A stretch of DNA of 64,000 nt. Origin: CALZFJ01 sp964459845. GTDB lineage: Bacteria; Bacteroidota; Bacteroidia; Bacteroidales; Muribaculaceae. Shown here one piece after another: positions 53,817-61,828 of this stretch. Made by a program: the position numbers and the translations under genes. Below the pieces are notes generated by a model. It had not been told where the DNA came from, did not search any database, and saw only the letters and a list, made by a program, of their open reading frames with translations. The stretch covers positions 62,001 to 126,000 of the forward strand of contig CAYWOC010000003.1 in the NCBI GenBank assembly GCA_964459845.1, written 5' to 3'. Position 1 is the stretch's first letter. Each line of letters starts with the position of its first letter.

Positions 53817-53850
53817 AAAAGCCGCGGATTTGAATGCCGCGGCTTTTATT
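53817..53850 (+). terminator. Terminator of the Bax-inhibitor gene
   Basis: AAAAGCCGCGG (53817-53827) and CCGCGGCTTTT (53837-53847) form a perfect 11-bp stem with a nine-base loop, followed by ATTTTTCC. Confidence 0.85.
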
Positions 53851-53877
53851 TTTCCACATCAATGTCATCACCATCAA

Positions 53878-53936
53878 GGAAAAAGCCACTCATACAGAGC
53901 GTTACGCTCCCCTATGAATGGCTTTATTTTTATCGT
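53878..53936. terminator. Bidirectional terminator of the Cys-rich gene
   Basis: AAAAAGCCACTCAT pairs with ATGAATGGCTTTA with one mismatch, and a nested GAGCG-TTA-CGCTC hairpin sits in the loop. T-runs occur on both sides. It lies about 65 bases beyond the stop of the minus-strand Cys-rich gene. Confidence 0.6.
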
Positions 53937-53997
53937 CATCAAAATTCATTTTGCCGTCACCGTGCAGGTCGAAACAAAACAGCTCTTGCGAGCAGCA

Positions 53998-54288
53998 TTA
54001 TTTCTTCTTTGCATCAGCGGTCTTCTCAGCTTTAGCTTTGTCGCAAGCCTTAGCCTTTGAGCATTGTCCGGCTTTAGCTTTGCAGCAAGCTTTCTTTGCC
54101 TTGCAGCATGGTTTGTCGGCTTTTGCGCCATCTTTACAGCAGTCGGCAGCAGCAGTCTTTGCTTTAGCCTTTTCACAACATTCCTGTTTTGCAGGAGCTT
54201 GGGTCTTAGCGGCAGTCTGAGCCGTAGCCACATTTCCAGCACATGCCATAGCAAACACTACAGCCATAGTCATCATAATTTTCTTCAT
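53998..54288 (-). CDS. Exported Cys/Lys/Ala-rich small protein, unknown
   Basis: 96 residues. A signal peptide (MKKIMMTMAVVFAMACAGNVATAQ) precedes a mature chain of about 72 residues that is nearly all Ala, Lys, Cys, Asp/Glu and Gln. It holds four CC pairs (ECC, DCC, PCC, ACC) and two single Cys (QC, AC), ten Cys in all. They are spaced by short KAK-type linkers. There are few hydrophobic residues, so it is likely a flexible metal- or redox-binding peptide in the periplasm. No named family recognised. The other two minus-strand frames are open for part of this length but lack the signal peptide and the ordered pattern. Confidence 0.75.
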   Translation of the reverse strand: MKKIMMTMAVVFAMACAGNVATAQTAAKTQAPAKQECCEKAKAKTAAADCCKDGAKADKPCCKAKKACCKAKAGQCSKAKACDKAKAEKTADAKKK

Positions 54289-54500
54289 AGCTTTTCTACT
54301 TTTTTTATCACCTTATTTGTAAATAATCTAAATAACTTTTTCGGCTGCTAAAATAGATACTTTCTGTGAATTTACAAAAGATATCGTGGTTAATAATCCG
54401 TAAAAAATGCTATAGTTTATCCAAAGTCGGTCGTCCTGATTTTGAATAACACCCAAAAGCAATCCGAAATGGCACTTATAAACAAGACTTATTGCCGAAA

Positions 54501-55010
54501 TCAGCTTATCAAGTCGTCAAGCAGAGCCTCACATGCATCTTCAAGCAGGTCGAGCACAAGCTCAAAACCCTCCGAGCCTTCGTAATATGGGTCAGGCACA
54601 TAATCATAATGCGGATATTGGCGAATGTATTTTCCCATAGGCACAATCTTGCGGGCTTCATCTATAGTAGCAGCCATATCGCGAAGATTCATCACATTGC
54701 TGCGATCCATAGCCACTATCACATCAAAATCCTCAAAATCCTGTCCAGTCACCCTACGGCTTCGGTGTGTGAGGTCATATCCGCGGCGACGTGCATGCAC
54801 ACGCATACGCTGGTCGGGCAAGCTGCCGGCATGTCCGCCATAAGTTCCAGCCGAATCCACTTCTATGCGCCCATGCAGCCCTCGCTTCTCAATAAGATGC
54901 AGCATCACGCCTTCAGCCGCCGGAGAGCGGCAAATATTGCCAAGACACACAAACAATACCCTGACCGGCTTCGTCTTGTCATCGGTCGATGAATTTTTAT
55001 ATTTTCCCAT
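54501..55010 (-). CDS. Low-molecular-weight protein-tyrosine phosphatase
   Basis: 169 residues. The catalytic P-loop CLGNICRSP (Cys-x5-Arg-Ser) lies near residue 22-30 after VRVLFV, and the general-acid loop DPYYEGSEGFE with conserved Asp-Pro is near residue 140. It dephosphorylates tyrosine on proteins, and in capsule systems regulates BY-kinases; no kinase gene lies nearby. A lysine-rich start of 17 residues precedes the fold. It ends 49 bases after lpxB begins upstream on the same strand. Confidence 0.93.
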   Translation of the reverse strand: MGKYKNSSTDDKTKPVRVLFVCLGNICRSPAAEGVMLHLIEKRGLHGRIEVDSAGTYGGHAGSLPDQRMRVHARRRGYDLTHRSRRVTGQDFEDFDVIVAMDRSNVMNLRDMAATIDEARKIVPMGKYIRQYPHYDYVPDPYYEGSEGFELVLDLLEDACEALLDDLIS

Positions 55011-55058
55011 TTTCCAATAAATTTATTAATCGGGCGTTAAGATTTCGCCCACCCGGCA

Positions 55059-56216
55059 TCACTTGATACGCAATTTTCCAACAATTCTTTTTGCCGCCTC
55101 ATCAGTGCAGTCGCTTGTGCCAAGCCGCTGGCGCATCTCTGCATAGCTGGCAAGCATAGTTTTTCGCAGCCAAGATGACTCATATAGAAGCGGCTCCAGC
55201 TCTAAGCGCACACCAAACTCGTCGCAATTGTGCAAAAGCAATTCCTCAACTATCGAATCATCCATTATAAGATTGGGCAGCGACACATATTTCACTTTCA
55301 GTATATGCTTATATATATTATACAGCAGCTCACTGCCGTTCATCCTGTAGCACACCACTTGGGGCGTACCTATCACGGCAGCTTCGAGCGTGGCAGTACC
55401 AGATGTCACAAGCGCGGCATGAGAATGATATAAAAGCTCAAACGTTTGACCAAACAGGACAGGATAATCCACACGACGGCATCCACCATCTGCAAGCACT
55501 TTGCGGTATAGACCTTCGTCCACATTCGGAGCTCCAGCGATCACCAAATGACAGTCGTCAAACCTCTCGCCTCCACGAATCATTGTCGGCAGATTGTCGG
55601 CAATCTCTTTGAGCCGGGAACCTGGCAGTACCGCTATAATATCACCATCGGCTGGAAGCCCATTATCACTGCGAAACTTTGCAGCGTCCCTGAACGTCTT
55701 CTGCGCCTCGGAAATCTCCTTCACAGTAGGATTCCCCACATACTCGACCTTATAGTGATGCCGCTTTTCATAGAAATCCACCTCAAATGGCAGTATTGAA
55801 TAAAGTTCGGTGACATATCGCTTTATCTGCCTCACGCGATACTCCTTCCAAGCCCACACCTTAGGTGATATGAAATAAAACACCGGCACTCCATGCCGAT
55901 GAGCATATTTTGCCACTTTCAGATTGAACGACGGGTAATCCACAAGCACCACAGCATCCGGCTTATACTCGTCGATACACCGCTTCGCTGTCTTCAAGAA
56001 ACCCAAGATAGTGCCAAAATGCTTTATCACCTCGACAAATCCCATATATGCCATATCGCGGTAATGCACAATAGGCTGCACTCCGGCTGCCGATGCCATG
56101 AGATCGCCTCCGAAGAAGCGGAACTCAGCATCACGGTCTCGCTCACGAAGCGATTTAATCAACTGACCAGCATGGATGTCGCCCGAGGCCTCTCCTGCAA
56201 TTAAAAAATATTTCAT
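55059..56216 (-). CDS. lpxB: Lipid-A-disaccharide synthase
   Basis: 385 residues, normal length. Start KYFLIAGEASGDIHAGQLIKSL, then GGDLMASAAGV, MAYMGFVEVIKHF, VLVDYPSFNLKVAKYAH and YFISPKVWAWKEYRVRQIKRYV. The UDP-sugar part follows: YVGNPTVKEI, AVLPGSRLKEIADNLP and ALVTSGTATLEAAVIGTPQVVCYR. It joins UDP-2,3-diacylglucosamine and lipid X in lipid A synthesis. Confidence 0.97.
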   Translation of the reverse strand: MKYFLIAGEASGDIHAGQLIKSLRERDRDAEFRFFGGDLMASAAGVQPIVHYRDMAYMGFVEVIKHFGTILGFLKTAKRCIDEYKPDAVVLVDYPSFNLKVAKYAHRHGVPVFYFISPKVWAWKEYRVRQIKRYVTELYSILPFEVDFYEKRHHYKVEYVGNPTVKEISEAQKTFRDAAKFRSDNGLPADGDIIAVLPGSRLKEIADNLPTMIRGGERFDDCHLVIAGAPNVDEGLYRKVLADGGCRRVDYPVLFGQTFELLYHSHAALVTSGTATLEAAVIGTPQVVCYRMNGSELLYNIYKHILKVKYVSLPNLIMDDSIVEELLLHNCDEFGVRLELEPLLYESSWLRKTMLASYAEMRQRLGTSDCTDEAAKRIVGKLRIK

Positions 56217-56236
56217 AAAAAAACGCTATTTGGTTG

Positions 56237-56244
56237 CAAAGATA
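56237..56244 (-). promoter_or_regulatory. -7 promoter box for lpxB
   Basis: Minus strand TATCTTTG, about 20 bases upstream of the lpxB ATG. A TTTC lies near the expected -33 position. Confidence 0.55.
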
Positions 56245-56282
56245 ATGAAATGTTTCTATCTTAGCGAAACATTTACGTTTGC

Positions 56283-57728
56283 ATGAACCTTACTATACTA
56301 TTTTTAACAGCTTCGGAATGGGTATATACCATTATCATCGTGGCATACTTGGCAACTGTGCTGAGTATTATCGCTGTCGTGATTTCTGAAAACCGCAACC
56401 CTGTGAAGTCGCTTGCATGGGTCACTGCGATGCTGTTTCTGCCTGTAGTGGGGATGATTATTTATGCGTTCTTCGGACGCAGCCTGAAAAGCAAGCATCT
56501 TATTTCCCGCAAGAACAAGCGCAAGCTGCGCCGCCATGAGATCTTCAAGCTGATTGACGAAAATAAGCTTAACCTCAACGACTCCGACCGCCAACAAGTG
56601 CGCCTCGCCAAGTCGCTTGGCGGTGCCGCATATTTTCCCGGCAACAAAATTGACATTTTCACCGACGGAAAATCAATGTTCGACGCTCTAAAACACGACA
56701 TTATGAATGCATGTTCCTATATACACATGCAATATTATATCTTTGAGGACGACCGCATAGGTTATGAAATCAGAGATTTGCTCATTAGCAAGGCTCAGCA
56801 AGGCGTGAAAGTGCGTGTGATATATGACCATGTCGGTTCTTTCCCGGTCAAGAAAGCCTTCTTCCGCAAAATGACAGAGAATGGCGTGGCAGTGGAGCCT
56901 TTCATGAAAGTGACTTTTCCGCAGTTTGCCACACGCATCAATTGGCGCAATCACCGCAAAGTCACTGTCATCGATGGGGAGATAGGCTACATAGGCGGAA
57001 TGAACATAGCCGACCGATACATCGACGGTGTGCCATTCGGTGTGTGGCGCGACACGCACCTGCGCATAACCGGGCCATCTGTAGGTGGGCTTCAATATTA
57101 TTTCGCCATCGACTGGAACTTCATCAAGAACGAACTGCTTACCGAGACAACCCGCCAATACGACTGCAACGACAATGATGAAGCCGGCATACAACTGCTG
57201 TCGAGCGGTCCTAACGGACAATGGAGCAATATTGCCCTGCTTTTCCTGAAAGCCATTTCAAATGCAAGAAAACGTGTGTATATCCAGACTCCCTACTTCC
57301 TGCCCACCGAGAGCTTGCTTAAAGCCTTGCAGATAGCGGCTTTGTCGAAAGTGGATGTGCGTGTGATGATTCCGCGCCGGTGCGACTCGGCGATGTTGCG
57401 CCGAGCTTCCTATTCCTATGTAAGCGAGTGTTTACGTGCCGGGATAAAGATATACTTATATGACAAAGGCATGCTCCATGCCAAGACGGTGATTATCGAT
57501 GATGAATTTTGCTCAACCGGTTCCACTAATTTCGACTTCCGCAGTTTTGAGCACAACTTTGAGTGCAACGCTTTCGTCTATAGCAAGGACTTCAACAGCC
57601 GCATGACCAGCATCTTCATGCGTGACATTGCCGACTGTACCCGCATCAACCCAACATCATGGAGACACCGCTCCCCTATCGAGCGTTATAAGGAGTCGCT
57701 CGTGCGCTTGCTAAGTCCGATTCTTTAA
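56283..57728 (+). CDS. cls: Cardiolipin synthase (phospholipase D family)
   Basis: 481 residues. Two N-terminal membrane helices (about 8-30 and 42-62) with the ClsA-type linker NPVKSLAWVTAMLFLPVVGMIIY. There are two HKD motifs, NHRKVTVIDGEIGYIGGMN (about 222) and HAKTVIIDDEFCSTGSTNFDFRSF (about 400). It condenses two phosphatidylglycerol molecules (or similar) into cardiolipin at the inner membrane. Divergent from lpxB. Confidence 0.94.
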   Translation: MNLTILFLTASEWVYTIIIVAYLATVLSIIAVVISENRNPVKSLAWVTAMLFLPVVGMIIYAFFGRSLKSKHLISRKNKRKLRRHEIFKLIDENKLNLNDSDRQQVRLAKSLGGAAYFPGNKIDIFTDGKSMFDALKHDIMNACSYIHMQYYIFEDDRIGYEIRDLLISKAQQGVKVRVIYDHVGSFPVKKAFFRKMTENGVAVEPFMKVTFPQFATRINWRNHRKVTVIDGEIGYIGGMNIADRYIDGVPFGVWRDTHLRITGPSVGGLQYYFAIDWNFIKNELLTETTRQYDCNDNDEAGIQLLSSGPNGQWSNIALLFLKAISNARKRVYIQTPYFLPTESLLKALQIAALSKVDVRVMIPRRCDSAMLRRASYSYVSECLRAGIKIYLYDKGMLHAKTVIIDDEFCSTGSTNFDFRSFEHNFECNAFVYSKDFNSRMTSIFMRDIADCTRINPTSWRHRSPIERYKESLVRLLSPIL

Positions 57729-57759
57729 TTTATTCCAAAATTCCAAGACCTCAGAGCCT

Positions 57760-58593
57760 TTATTTTACAAGTTTATATCGTTCTTCAAGTGCATGGAATT
57801 GAGGCATCGATTTCACGGCTTTAAGCCAAGCGTTCACACTATCACACAACGCATGGTTCCCTTTCTTGATTATTATCGACTGAAATTGTGTGAAGCTTAT
57901 ATCGGTGTCGATGTTCACACTTCTATATTTAGGCGCAAGACTTCGAGCCACAGTCTCATTGACCACAGCATAATCGATCTCACCTGCGGCTACACGCATA
58001 AATAGCTGCTCAGGGCCATACACGGCATCTTCAGCCACCATTATGCTGTCACCAATCTCTCGCGCAAGGCTCTCGATGCGGTCGCGCATGGGTGAACCTT
58101 TAACCACCCACAATGTCTTTCCGGCAAGGTCGAGCTGCGTTTTCACCTTGACATTTCCTGCGCTGTCAGCACGCTGCACAAGCACCTGACGGTCGAGATA
58201 CAGCTCATCAGAGAACAGATACTCCTCGCGGTTCTCTTTGGTGACAGGAAATTGAGCAATCAGCATATCATAGCGTCCGCTATTCAGGTCATTAAGTGCA
58301 TCGCCAAGGGTCACAAGCGGACAGAATTCAACTTCGCGGTGAGACTGCGCAGCCATAAGCCGCACTGCGTCATAGCAAAAGCCGCCAAGGGTGTCGTTGT
58401 AGGTATAGCACGACAGTGGAGAATATTCTATAGCCACCATCAGTGTGTCGCCATGTACCGAGCCATCCGCTCCGCCAATTGCCTGACCGCTACAATTCTT
58501 CAGCACTACCATCAGCGATATTATGACGACGAGCAGCACCACATATATCATTGGATTGCCCTTTTTGGGCTGAGGCAACATATTATTCTCCAT
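57760..58593 (-). CDS. Membrane-anchored solute-binding protein (SBP_bac_3 / MltF-like without transglycosylase domain)
   Basis: 277 residues. One N-terminal membrane helix (about 15-33, MIYVVLLVVIISLMVVL) then a type 3 extracellular solute-binding domain: TLMVAIEYSPLSCY...GFCYDAVRLMA, DALNDLNSGRYDMLIAQFPVT, DLAGKTLWVVKGSPMRDRI and AAGEIDYAVVNE. MltF has the same domain joined to a lysozyme-like part, which is absent here; no ABC permease is near. It may sense amino acids or peptidoglycan fragments. It follows the porin gene by 28 bases on the same strand, so it is probably co-transcribed. Confidence 0.8.
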   Translation of the reverse strand: MENNMLPQPKKGNPMIYVVLLVVIISLMVVLKNCSGQAIGGADGSVHGDTLMVAIEYSPLSCYTYNDTLGGFCYDAVRLMAAQSHREVEFCPLVTLGDALNDLNSGRYDMLIAQFPVTKENREEYLFSDELYLDRQVLVQRADSAGNVKVKTQLDLAGKTLWVVKGSPMRDRIESLAREIGDSIMVAEDAVYGPEQLFMRVAAGEIDYAVVNETVARSLAPKYRSVNIDTDISFTQFQSIIIKKGNHALCDSVNAWLKAVKSMPQFHALEERYKLVK

Positions 58594-58621
58594 AATGCTT
58601 ATTTTTTAATCACCAGTCTTT

Positions 58622-60604
58622 TCAATTCTTGAAGTCAATCGACACGCCAAGCATGAACCTGCGAGCATTCAGCGGATAATGAGGCATCGAAAAATAATTT
58701 TTCTTGCCAAACATTCCATCGGTCACGTTTGCCATCATAAGGTAGAATCTAACCTTCTTCAGCTTGAAATCGGCGTATGCATTGAAGTATGGGAAATTTC
58801 CGCACTGCATCTCCCGCTGATTGAAGAAAGTCATTGTGGCAGGATTGTAGTTGGGAGCATAATACTTGGTGTAGTAACTACCATCCACTCCCATGTTCAC
58901 AAGCAGCACACGGGCTATCGCAAAGTTGAAAAACAGATTTGAATACAGCGAGAATTTAGGCAAAGGCAGTATCTCATCGTCCGACGACGTTTGATATGTA
59001 AGCGAATTGTGCCAGTTGAACGGTCCTGCCTTAAACTTATGGTTGAGTGTGGCACTGAACACTTGCACATTGCTGCCAGCCTGCACAGGCACACCATCGG
59101 TTCCGAAATACACATAGTTCTGGATGTTCTCAACACCGACATTCACAGTCGCACCCACAAACGGTACATCAAGAATACCACCTATGCGGAACCGGCGCAC
59201 CTTGCCAAAATCATTCTGCCATATAAAGTGGTTGGAAATATAATTTTTCATAAGATATGGCACCTCTTCATTCTTGAAATGCCCATACCCCGTAATCCTC
59301 ACACTGTCGTTGCGTATGCGGAAGCGAGTGGAAACATCTCCGCTCACGCTTATGTCGCCAGCCACCGAACCCACAACTCCAAATTGCGCCGTGGCATTAT
59401 ATGTCAATATCGACCCTCGCTGCTTGGTGAGCTGTCCTCCCACCCAAGCCACATTATCGGTGTATATATGAGGTATCGACACATCTGGCTTCACGGCAAG
59501 TTTGCCGGTGGCTGCCGATGCGGCATCTATGGTGTCGATGCCTTGGGTGTATTTTCTTATCTCATAGGTGGCGTACGCCGCAAGACCAAACTTGGCATAC
59601 TTATGGAAGCCTTCAAGGAGTGAAATGCCGACGGTATTGGTCAATTTCCAAAATTTGGTCTGGTCATCGGTCCCTCCAAAACGCAAATACGTCTTGTCGA
59701 AGAAAGCTGAATCTTCCGAAGCTGCCGAGTTAAGGAACATGTGCTTGTTGGTCTTATAATCGAGTGTCCAAATAAAGCTTGTTACCGGTATGTAAGTCCG
59801 GCTCATAATCGAATCTGTCACTGAATCACGCACAGTGTGGTAATACCCCACTTTGTAGCGATGATTCATATAGAACTCATGTCCCCATATCTGGGAATGA
59901 GCGTCCGACAAATTTGTGGGAATAGTCCTGTAATCCACAGCAGTAGTTCCGCCCTGCACCTGTGCAGGATCGGTCATATATCGGTCGTCGGTAATTCCGC
60001 CATTCTCTTTGTTCAGGAAATTATAATTGTTGAAGAAAGTTTGCAACTCGTATCGGTCGCCTATATATGAGCCAAACACCCTCCATGTGAAGTCTTTTGT
60101 GGCTTGATAGTTGTAGAACCCCTTAGAATACAGATAGTCGAGCGCAGCACCTATCTGTAGCGACTTGTTCACATTTCCCGAAAACTCGGCGCGCAAACGG
60201 TCCTGCACATTGTCCTTGCTTCCGCCTGTGTTATATGACAGCAACGTCATCGGGATGCGCGTGTTATAATACTTCTGAGTCTTTATCGACGGCAACCAAG
60301 CGCAAAGAGCGTCTTCAAAGAAGAATTGCGATGCCGCTGGCCTCTCAAGAAACAACTGGTTCTGTCCTTCGGCACCGAGATTGCCCGTTGTGGCATAGGC
60401 TTTGCTTACCAATGCAGACACCGCCTGAAGGTGATAATTGAGCTGCAATGTGTCGATTGTGGATTCATACCGCTGCCCAAGCGGATCGGTTATGGTCCAC
60501 GCATACGATGGCGCAATTTGCGGATTTCGCTTTGCCGAGGCTGTCACAGCCATAAGCAGCGATATCACCGGCATCAACATATATAATAATAGTATCTTTT
60601 TCAT
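58622..60604 (-). CDS. Putative porin of the Bacteroidetes Porin_10 family
   Basis: 660 residues with signal peptide (MPVISLLMAVTASA). The sequence is a run of alternating strands of an outer-membrane barrel. RLRAEFSGNVNKSLQIGAALDYLYSKGFYNYQATKD is a Porin_10 hallmark. The C-terminus FMLGVSIDFKN fits a barrel end. It probably allows diffusion of small solutes; substrate unknown. First of a pair with the solute-binding gene. Confidence 0.85.
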   Translation of the reverse strand: MKKILLLYMLMPVISLLMAVTASAKRNPQIAPSYAWTITDPLGQRYESTIDTLQLNYHLQAVSALVSKAYATTGNLGAEGQNQLFLERPAASQFFFEDALCAWLPSIKTQKYYNTRIPMTLLSYNTGGSKDNVQDRLRAEFSGNVNKSLQIGAALDYLYSKGFYNYQATKDFTWRVFGSYIGDRYELQTFFNNYNFLNKENGGITDDRYMTDPAQVQGGTTAVDYRTIPTNLSDAHSQIWGHEFYMNHRYKVGYYHTVRDSVTDSIMSRTYIPVTSFIWTLDYKTNKHMFLNSAASEDSAFFDKTYLRFGGTDDQTKFWKLTNTVGISLLEGFHKYAKFGLAAYATYEIRKYTQGIDTIDAASAATGKLAVKPDVSIPHIYTDNVAWVGGQLTKQRGSILTYNATAQFGVVGSVAGDISVSGDVSTRFRIRNDSVRITGYGHFKNEEVPYLMKNYISNHFIWQNDFGKVRRFRIGGILDVPFVGATVNVGVENIQNYVYFGTDGVPVQAGSNVQVFSATLNHKFKAGPFNWHNSLTYQTSSDDEILPLPKFSLYSNLFFNFAIARVLLVNMGVDGSYYTKYYAPNYNPATMTFFNQREMQCGNFPYFNAYADFKLKKVRFYLMMANVTDGMFGKKNYFSMPHYPLNARRFMLGVSIDFKN

Positions 60605-60623
60605 TCGCTATTGAAATATGCTG

Positions 60624-60631
60624 CAAATTTA
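60624..60631 (-). promoter_or_regulatory. -7 promoter box for the porin gene
   Basis: Minus strand TAAATTTG, about 20 bases upstream of the ATG at 60604; a TTG lies 23 bases further upstream. Confidence 0.5.
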
Positions 60632-60673
60632 GGCAAATTTCGTGATTAATTACACAATATGCCACCTAATAAA

Positions 60674-60705
60674 ACAAAAAAGGAGCCTCCTGTGGGGCTC
60701 TTTTT
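60674..60705. terminator. Bidirectional terminator downstream of the TlpA-like gene
   Basis: GAGCC (60683-60687) and GGCTC (60696-60700) with A-run (60675-60681) and T-run (60701-60705) on either side. It lies directly at the stop of the minus-strand TlpA-like gene. Confidence 0.65.
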
Positions 60706-60706
60706 A

Positions 60707-61189
60707 TCAGCTGACGTATTCGTCGATTTTTTCCGGATCAGGATTGACGGCTATGATTTTTCCGTCTGGTGATATAAGCAAGCTCTGGAATCCGTCGCCA
60801 AGCCTATATGATTTGTAAATTTTCGAGTCTGTTCCCCCATTGTCGTGAAACTGCTTTCGAGCATCCAAGCTGTCGGTTTTCACTATTTCATTATACACAG
60901 CTTCCGATGGATCGTAATTGACGGCTACATACTCTAAATCATTGCGATTATTTGCCACTCTGTCGTAACGAAGATTTGCGATTCTCGATTCTGCATCGGT
61001 CGATGACCAAAATGCAACCAATACATATCTGCCTCTCAATCCTTGCAATTCAAATGTCGCATCCTTATCACTAACAACAAACCCCGGAGCCGAGTGTCCG
61101 ATTCTGCTATCGGCTGGTGCCTGATAGCCCGCTGACGTGAAAATGAAGATTGCGGCAAATATCACAATTGCCAATAATGTTTTCTTCAT
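60707..61189 (-). CDS. Thioredoxin-fold (TlpA/AhpC-TSA-like) exported protein lacking active-site cysteines
   Basis: 160 residues with a signal peptide or anchor (LAIVIFAAIFIFTSAGYQ). The fold follows TlpA-type proteins: APGFVVSDKDATFELQGLRGRYVLVAFWSS, then a helix, YVAVNYDPSE and the closing DGFQSLLISPDGKIIAVNPDPEKI. Where TlpA proteins have WCxxC this one reads FWSSTDAESR, so both redox cysteines are replaced. There is no Cys in the mature protein. It cannot do disulfide exchange in the usual way and may be a binding or scaffold member. It has its own promoter and a 128-base leader. Confidence 0.82.
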   Translation of the reverse strand: MKKTLLAIVIFAAIFIFTSAGYQAPADSRIGHSAPGFVVSDKDATFELQGLRGRYVLVAFWSSTDAESRIANLRYDRVANNRNDLEYVAVNYDPSEAVYNEIVKTDSLDARKQFHDNGGTDSKIYKSYRLGDGFQSLLISPDGKIIAVNPDPEKIDEYVS

Positions 61190-61323
61190 CTAATTCAATT
61201 ATAGTTCATACTCAAAAGCCCACGATTGTCGTCAAGACAACCCATCCGCTCAATCTCTCTTGATGCTGTAGGCTCCAGCCGATTTTCGGCTTAATCTAAT
61301 CTTAGTAGATTTCTAAAACGCTG

Positions 61324-61354
61324 CAAAGTTACAAAAATATTTTTTATTTTCAAA
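61324..61354 (-). promoter_or_regulatory. Promoter of the TlpA-like gene (TTTG-N19-TAACTTTG)
   Basis: Minus strand TTTG (61351-61354) and TAACTTTG (61324-61331), 19 bases apart. Transcription would start near 61317, leaving a leader of about 128 bases to the ATG at 61189. Confidence 0.7.
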
Positions 61355-61597
61355 ATCCATATGCACCACAACGCACCTAATAGACTGAAAAACAAACTTA
61401 TGCGAAACAGTAATTTTAATATTTTATTAACACTATAAATATTTTTAAGTTAATACGTTAAATTGCAGCTTTTACACTACTCTCGCACACATTTTTACAC
61501 TGAAATGCCATATGCTCAACACCATATTTTTAACATTTCGCACCATTGGTGACATTCTCCTGAATATTTAGCATATTTTTTTGAAAAAAAATTTCTT

Positions 61598-61631
61598 TTT
61601 GCCATAGATAGCACAAAAAAACGTACCTTTG
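61598..61631 (+). promoter_or_regulatory. Promoter of the TonB-receptor-like gene (TTTG-N22-TACCTTTG)
   Basis: TTTG (61598-61601) and TACCTTTG (61624-61631). The start would be near 61639, with an unusually long leader of about 190 bases. A palindrome CGGTA-A-TACCG lies in the leader at 61701-61711. The rest of the 640-base gap to the divergent gene is AT-rich without a gene. Confidence 0.6.
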
Positions 61632-61828
61632 CAGCCAAATTATTATTGCATAATATTTTTGAATAAAGGCCCATTTTTTGACAATAATTTTAAGCATAAT
61701 CGGTAATACCGTTTCTACAGCAATGTTAAATAATTGTTAATTCATCCGTCTTATGCAACAAAAGCTCTCACTGCTGCATCATATTCATCAGTAAAAGCAA
61801 TTTATATAACGTTACATCAACAGAAGAC

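Noticed and set aside
53946..54254. Second minus-strand frame in the Cys-rich gene
   Set aside because: It lacks a signal peptide and ordered Cys pairs; the openness is explained by the low-complexity composition of the real frame.
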